Under the pieces are notes generated by a model that worked only from the letters and a program-made list of their open reading frames with translations, was not told the DNA's origin and made no database searches. From Marinobacter sp. SS13-12 (GTDB lineage Bacteria > Pseudomonadota > Gammaproteobacteria > Pseudomonadales > Oleiphilaceae), in NCBI RefSeq assembly GCF_030227115.1, contig NZ_JASSUA010000002.1, positions 496,001 through 560,000 of the forward strand: a stretch of DNA of 64,000 nucleotides, in the 5' to 3' direction. Shown here piece after piece: positions 61,630 through 64,000 of this stretch. The translations under genes were made by a program, and so were the position numbers. Position 1 is the first letter of the stretch; each line of letters starts with the position of its first letter.

Positions 61630-64000
61630 TGGGGTGGGTGACCGGCAGTTTCAGGGTGAAGGCCGAGCCTTCTCCCAACTGGGACTGGACATGAATTTCA
61701 CCCCGGTGCTTTTCAACGACCACGTTGACGAACGAGAGCCCAAGACCGGTGCCATGGTTGCCGGAAAGCTCACTGCTTTTCTGGCGCCGGTATCGGTCAA
61801 ACAGATGGGGGAGCTCTTCCGGCGCAATGCCTTCTCCTTCATCACTCACGGTGAGGCACGCCTGATGGCCGGCCTGGTACACCTGGATATTGATGGTGGA
61901 CTGCGGCGGGCTGTACTGCACCGCGTTGGTCAGCAGGTTGATGACCGCCCGTTCCAGCAATTCTGCGTTGCCCTTTAACCACAAGTCTTCGGTTCCCTGC
62001 AGTATCAACTGGATACCTTTCTCTGCCGCCTGCTCGCTGACGCTGTCCCGGGCGTTTTCAACAATGGCCAGGAACTCACATTCGTAGAAGCGGGTTTCGG
62101 TCAGCTGTTCGGCCCTGGCCAGTTGCACGAACTCTTCCGCCAGGTGATAGCTGCGCCTGGCCAGCCTGCCGAGCTGGTCCAGTTGTTCCGGTTCCACCTG
62201 GCCCTGGTTTCTTTTCAGTTGTTCAATCAGTGCCAGCTGTGACACCAGTGGGGAGCGCACATCGTGGGAGATGAAGTCGATGGCCTCCCGGTGCTGGCGC
62301 TGTTGTTCCCGCAGTTCGGAGATGTCGGATATGTTGGCGATGATGCCGCTCTGGTCGCTGTCTGGCAGCGAGAACGGTGCAAAGTGGATCAGGAAGTCCT
62401 TGTGGTGGATGCGCAGGTCCACGGTGCGGCTCTGGGCCAGGGTCAGCGTCTCGGAGACGGTTTCGTGCCAGGGCGGGGTTTCTCTCGGGTCGTGACCTTC
62501 CAGAAGCCGGGCCAGGGGAAGGCCATTCAGGCTTGGCATGGGTTCGCGGAACCATTCTTCGATGTGGCCATTGGCAAAGCGGATTACCCCCAGCTCGTCG
62601 GTGACGATAATGCCGTCAGGCATGCGCTCGAAGCTGCGGCGTATGAACTTCTGCATCTGGCTCATGCGCTCTGTTGCAAGCCGTACGCGTTCGATTCGGG
62701 CAGATATGTTCTCTCTTGGACGGGGCTGGCCGTCCGGTGTGTTGATGGCTGTCAGCGGCAGGCGGCGCAGGTATCGCTGAGTGGCCTCGCGGCTCAGATC
62801 GTGGGATAGCTTCAGGCCCAGTTTGTAGGTGAGGCCGCCGCGGGTCAGGCTGATCCAGCTCTGGCCGCCGACATGAACCCATTCGCCGGGCTTGTCCAGG
62901 TGTGGAATGTCGGCTTCGGTCAGTCCGGAGGCGGTCAGTACGTCATCACCCTCAGTCAACAGCCAACCTTCAGGCTGAAACAGGGCCTGGAAGTGGTTGA
63001 GCAGTTGTGGCGGGTGCCGGCGAGAAGGTTCCTGGAGGGTCATGGTAGGCCCTCTGGCCAGTTCGTCCAGTTGCCGGTTCAGAAAACGGTTGGTCATCGA
63101 CAGCCGCAGGGCGCTGGTCACTGGCAATGCCAGCAGCGGGACAATGATGGCATGGGATACCGGCAGCCATAGCCGCCCGTAGAACAACAGCAATGCGTGT
63201 ACGATGGCCAGTACGGCTACGCTCGCAAGGCACAGCGCCATGCTCCTTGCCGGGCGCATGCGGGGCAGGGCAATGGCCAGAACAATAATGGTGAACAGGG
63301 CCAGGCCAATGGCCGTGGATGCGGGTACCTTTGATATCAGCTCATCCTGAACCAGCGCCGAGTAGTTGTTGGCATGGAACTCCACCCCCGGCATGGGTTG
63401 GTGGAGCCCGGAAAACGGGGTGGGCAGGATGTCGCCGAACCCTGGTGCCGTTGCGCCAACGAAGACGGTTTTGTCCCGGAAGGCTTCCGGCGCGGGCGGG
63501 CGCTCCAGTATTTCGGTGTAGGAATAAGACGGCAGTGTGCCGGCGCCACCGGCCAGTGGGATGGCCCTGTAATGCTGTCTTACATTGGTGTACGGCGCTG
63601 TTTTGCCGGGTTCTTTGGCAGGCAGTGCTTTCCCGGAGGCGGCCAGGGCCAGGCTGGGCCATAGCTGGTCGCCAAGCCCGTTCAGCTGGTAAATGCCCCG
63701 TGCCAGGCCGTCTTCATCCAGCTCCACATGGGCATGCCCGAGTGCCGCGGCAGCGTCCGCCAGTTCGGCCACGGGTAGCTGTTCGCTGATCAGGTAATTG
63801 TGGGTCGGTGGTGACAGGTGCAGCGGCAGGATAACGTTGCCATGGTTGCGTATGGCGCTCGCCAGTTCGGGATCGTCCAGAGACGGTTCCGGGAACAGGA
63901 TATCAAAAACGATGGTCTTCGCGCCGGCCTGGTGGAGTTTTTCGATAAGCCGGGCGTGGGTGGTGCGCGGCCAGGGCCAGCGGCCGAGGCGGTCCATGCT
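61613..64000 (-). CDS. CHASE2 sensor histidine kinase, N-terminus missing (partial)
   Basis: At least 794 residues are visible, the frame running off the right edge. Order: an extracytoplasmic CHASE2 domain (LGRWPWPRTTHARLIEKL, TIVFDILFPEPS, FVGATAPGFGDILPTP), then three hydrophobic segments (IGLALFTIIVLAIALP onward). A PAS-like domain follows (GIIVTDELGVIRFANGHIE), HisKA with H-box DFISHDVRSPLVSQLA, and an HATPase with N-box ERAVINLLTNAVQYSP, DEGEGIAPEELP and GTGLGLSFVNVVVEK. It is expected to autophosphorylate on the H-box His in answer to an unknown external signal. No response regulator gene is inside the window. Confidence 0.93.
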   Translation of the reverse strand, partial: SMDRLGRWPWPRTTHARLIEKLHQAGAKTIVFDILFPEPSLDDPELASAIRNHGNVILPLHLSPPTHNYLISEQLPVAELADAAAALGHAHVELDEDGLARGIYQLNGLGDQLWPSLALAASGKALPAKEPGKTAPYTNVRQHYRAIPLAGGAGTLPSYSYTEILERPPAPEAFRDKTVFVGATAPGFGDILPTPFSGLHQPMPGVEFHANNYSALVQDELISKVPASTAIGLALFTIIVLAIALPRMRPARSMALCLASVAVLAIVHALLLFYGRLWLPVSHAIIVPLLALPVTSALRLSMTNRFLNRQLDELARGPTMTLQEPSRRHPPQLLNHFQALFQPEGWLLTEGDDVLTASGLTEADIPHLDKPGEWVHVGGQSWISLTRGGLTYKLGLKLSHDLSREATQRYLRRLPLTAINTPDGQPRPRENISARIERVRLATERMSQMQKFIRRSFERMPDGIIVTDELGVIRFANGHIEEWFREPMPSLNGLPLARLLEGHDPRETPPWHETVSETLTLAQSRTVDLRIHHKDFLIHFAPFSLPDSDQSGIIANISDISELREQQRQHREAIDFISHDVRSPLVSQLALIEQLKRNQGQVEPEQLDQLGRLARRSYHLAEEFVQLARAEQLTETRFYECEFLAIVENARDSVSEQAAEKGIQLILQGTEDLWLKGNAELLERAVINLLTNAVQYSPPQSTINIQVYQAGHQACLTVSDEGEGIAPEELPHLFDRYRRQKSSELSGNHGTGLGLSFVNVVVEKHRGEIHVQSQLGEGSAFTLKLPVTHPIKSFY

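Overview
The window looks like about 64 kb of chromosome from a gammaproteobacterium, most likely Marinobacter or a close relative. The grounds are the envelope-biogenesis gene order (rpsB-tsf-pyrH-frr-uppS-cdsA-dxr-rseP-bamA-skp-lpxD-fabZ-lpxA-lpxB-rnhB), the opposite-strand map-glnD-dapC-yffB-dapD-dapE block, a glucosylglycerate operon, polyhydroxyalkanoate genes and a moderately high GC content. The genus is an inference from gene content; no database search was possible.

Layout. 1-952: N-terminal part of a VolA/Pla-1-type lipoprotein lipase, cut by the window edge. 1250-5187: a crotonase, class I fumarase and a first SelO pseudokinase. 5307-11188: a five-gene operon (glycerate kinase, sugar-phosphoglycerate phosphatase, glucosyl-3-phosphoglycerate synthase, GH13_18 glycoside phosphorylase, DUF3524 glycosyltransferase) that could form a closed make-and-recycle cycle for the compatible solute glucosylglycerate. 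11218-13238: two MDR oxidoreductases, convergent. 13420-18607: an orphan type VI secretion (T6SS) VgrG island with an AT-richer cargo: DUF4123 adaptor, DUF3304-like membrane protein and a Tle1/DUF2235-like protein that has lost the expected Ser and His of its catalytic triad. 18636-26528: mixed single genes (periplasmic binding protein, diguanylate cyclase, DUF1853, glyoxalase I, ManC, a half-length ClpB/ClpV-like protein, an unknown gene, a membrane-anchored cold-shock protein, SlyX).

26549-33674 (minus strand): lysine/diaminopimelate genes dapE, dapD, dapC with yffB, then glnD and map, tightly packed with several overlaps. 33797-48582 (plus strand): the translation/envelope/lipid A supercluster, with structured intercistronic RNA between rpsB and tsf and between tsf and pyrH. 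An initiator tRNA-Met follows with its own promoter and terminator. 48815-53963: a second, divergent SelO, then a PHA depolymerase and a class I PHA synthase with a basic, histone-like tail. 54054-58617: an LPD1/CLCA_X-type putative metalloprotease and an SbcD/SbcC-like nuclease pair. 58749-63997: a GGCT-like protein, a TerB-like protein, a DUF2892 protein divergent from a Crp/Fnr regulator, an FN3 lipoprotein and a CHASE2 sensor kinase cut by the right edge.

The most unusual items are the Tle1-like protein with a degenerate triad in an apparently transferred VgrG cargo, the glucosylglycerate cycle with an extra glycosyltransferase, the half-length Clp ATPase, the paired SelO paralogues, and the SbcC-like ATPase without a zinc-hook CxxC. 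No CRISPR array, insertion sequence, prophage, integrase or replication origin was seen.
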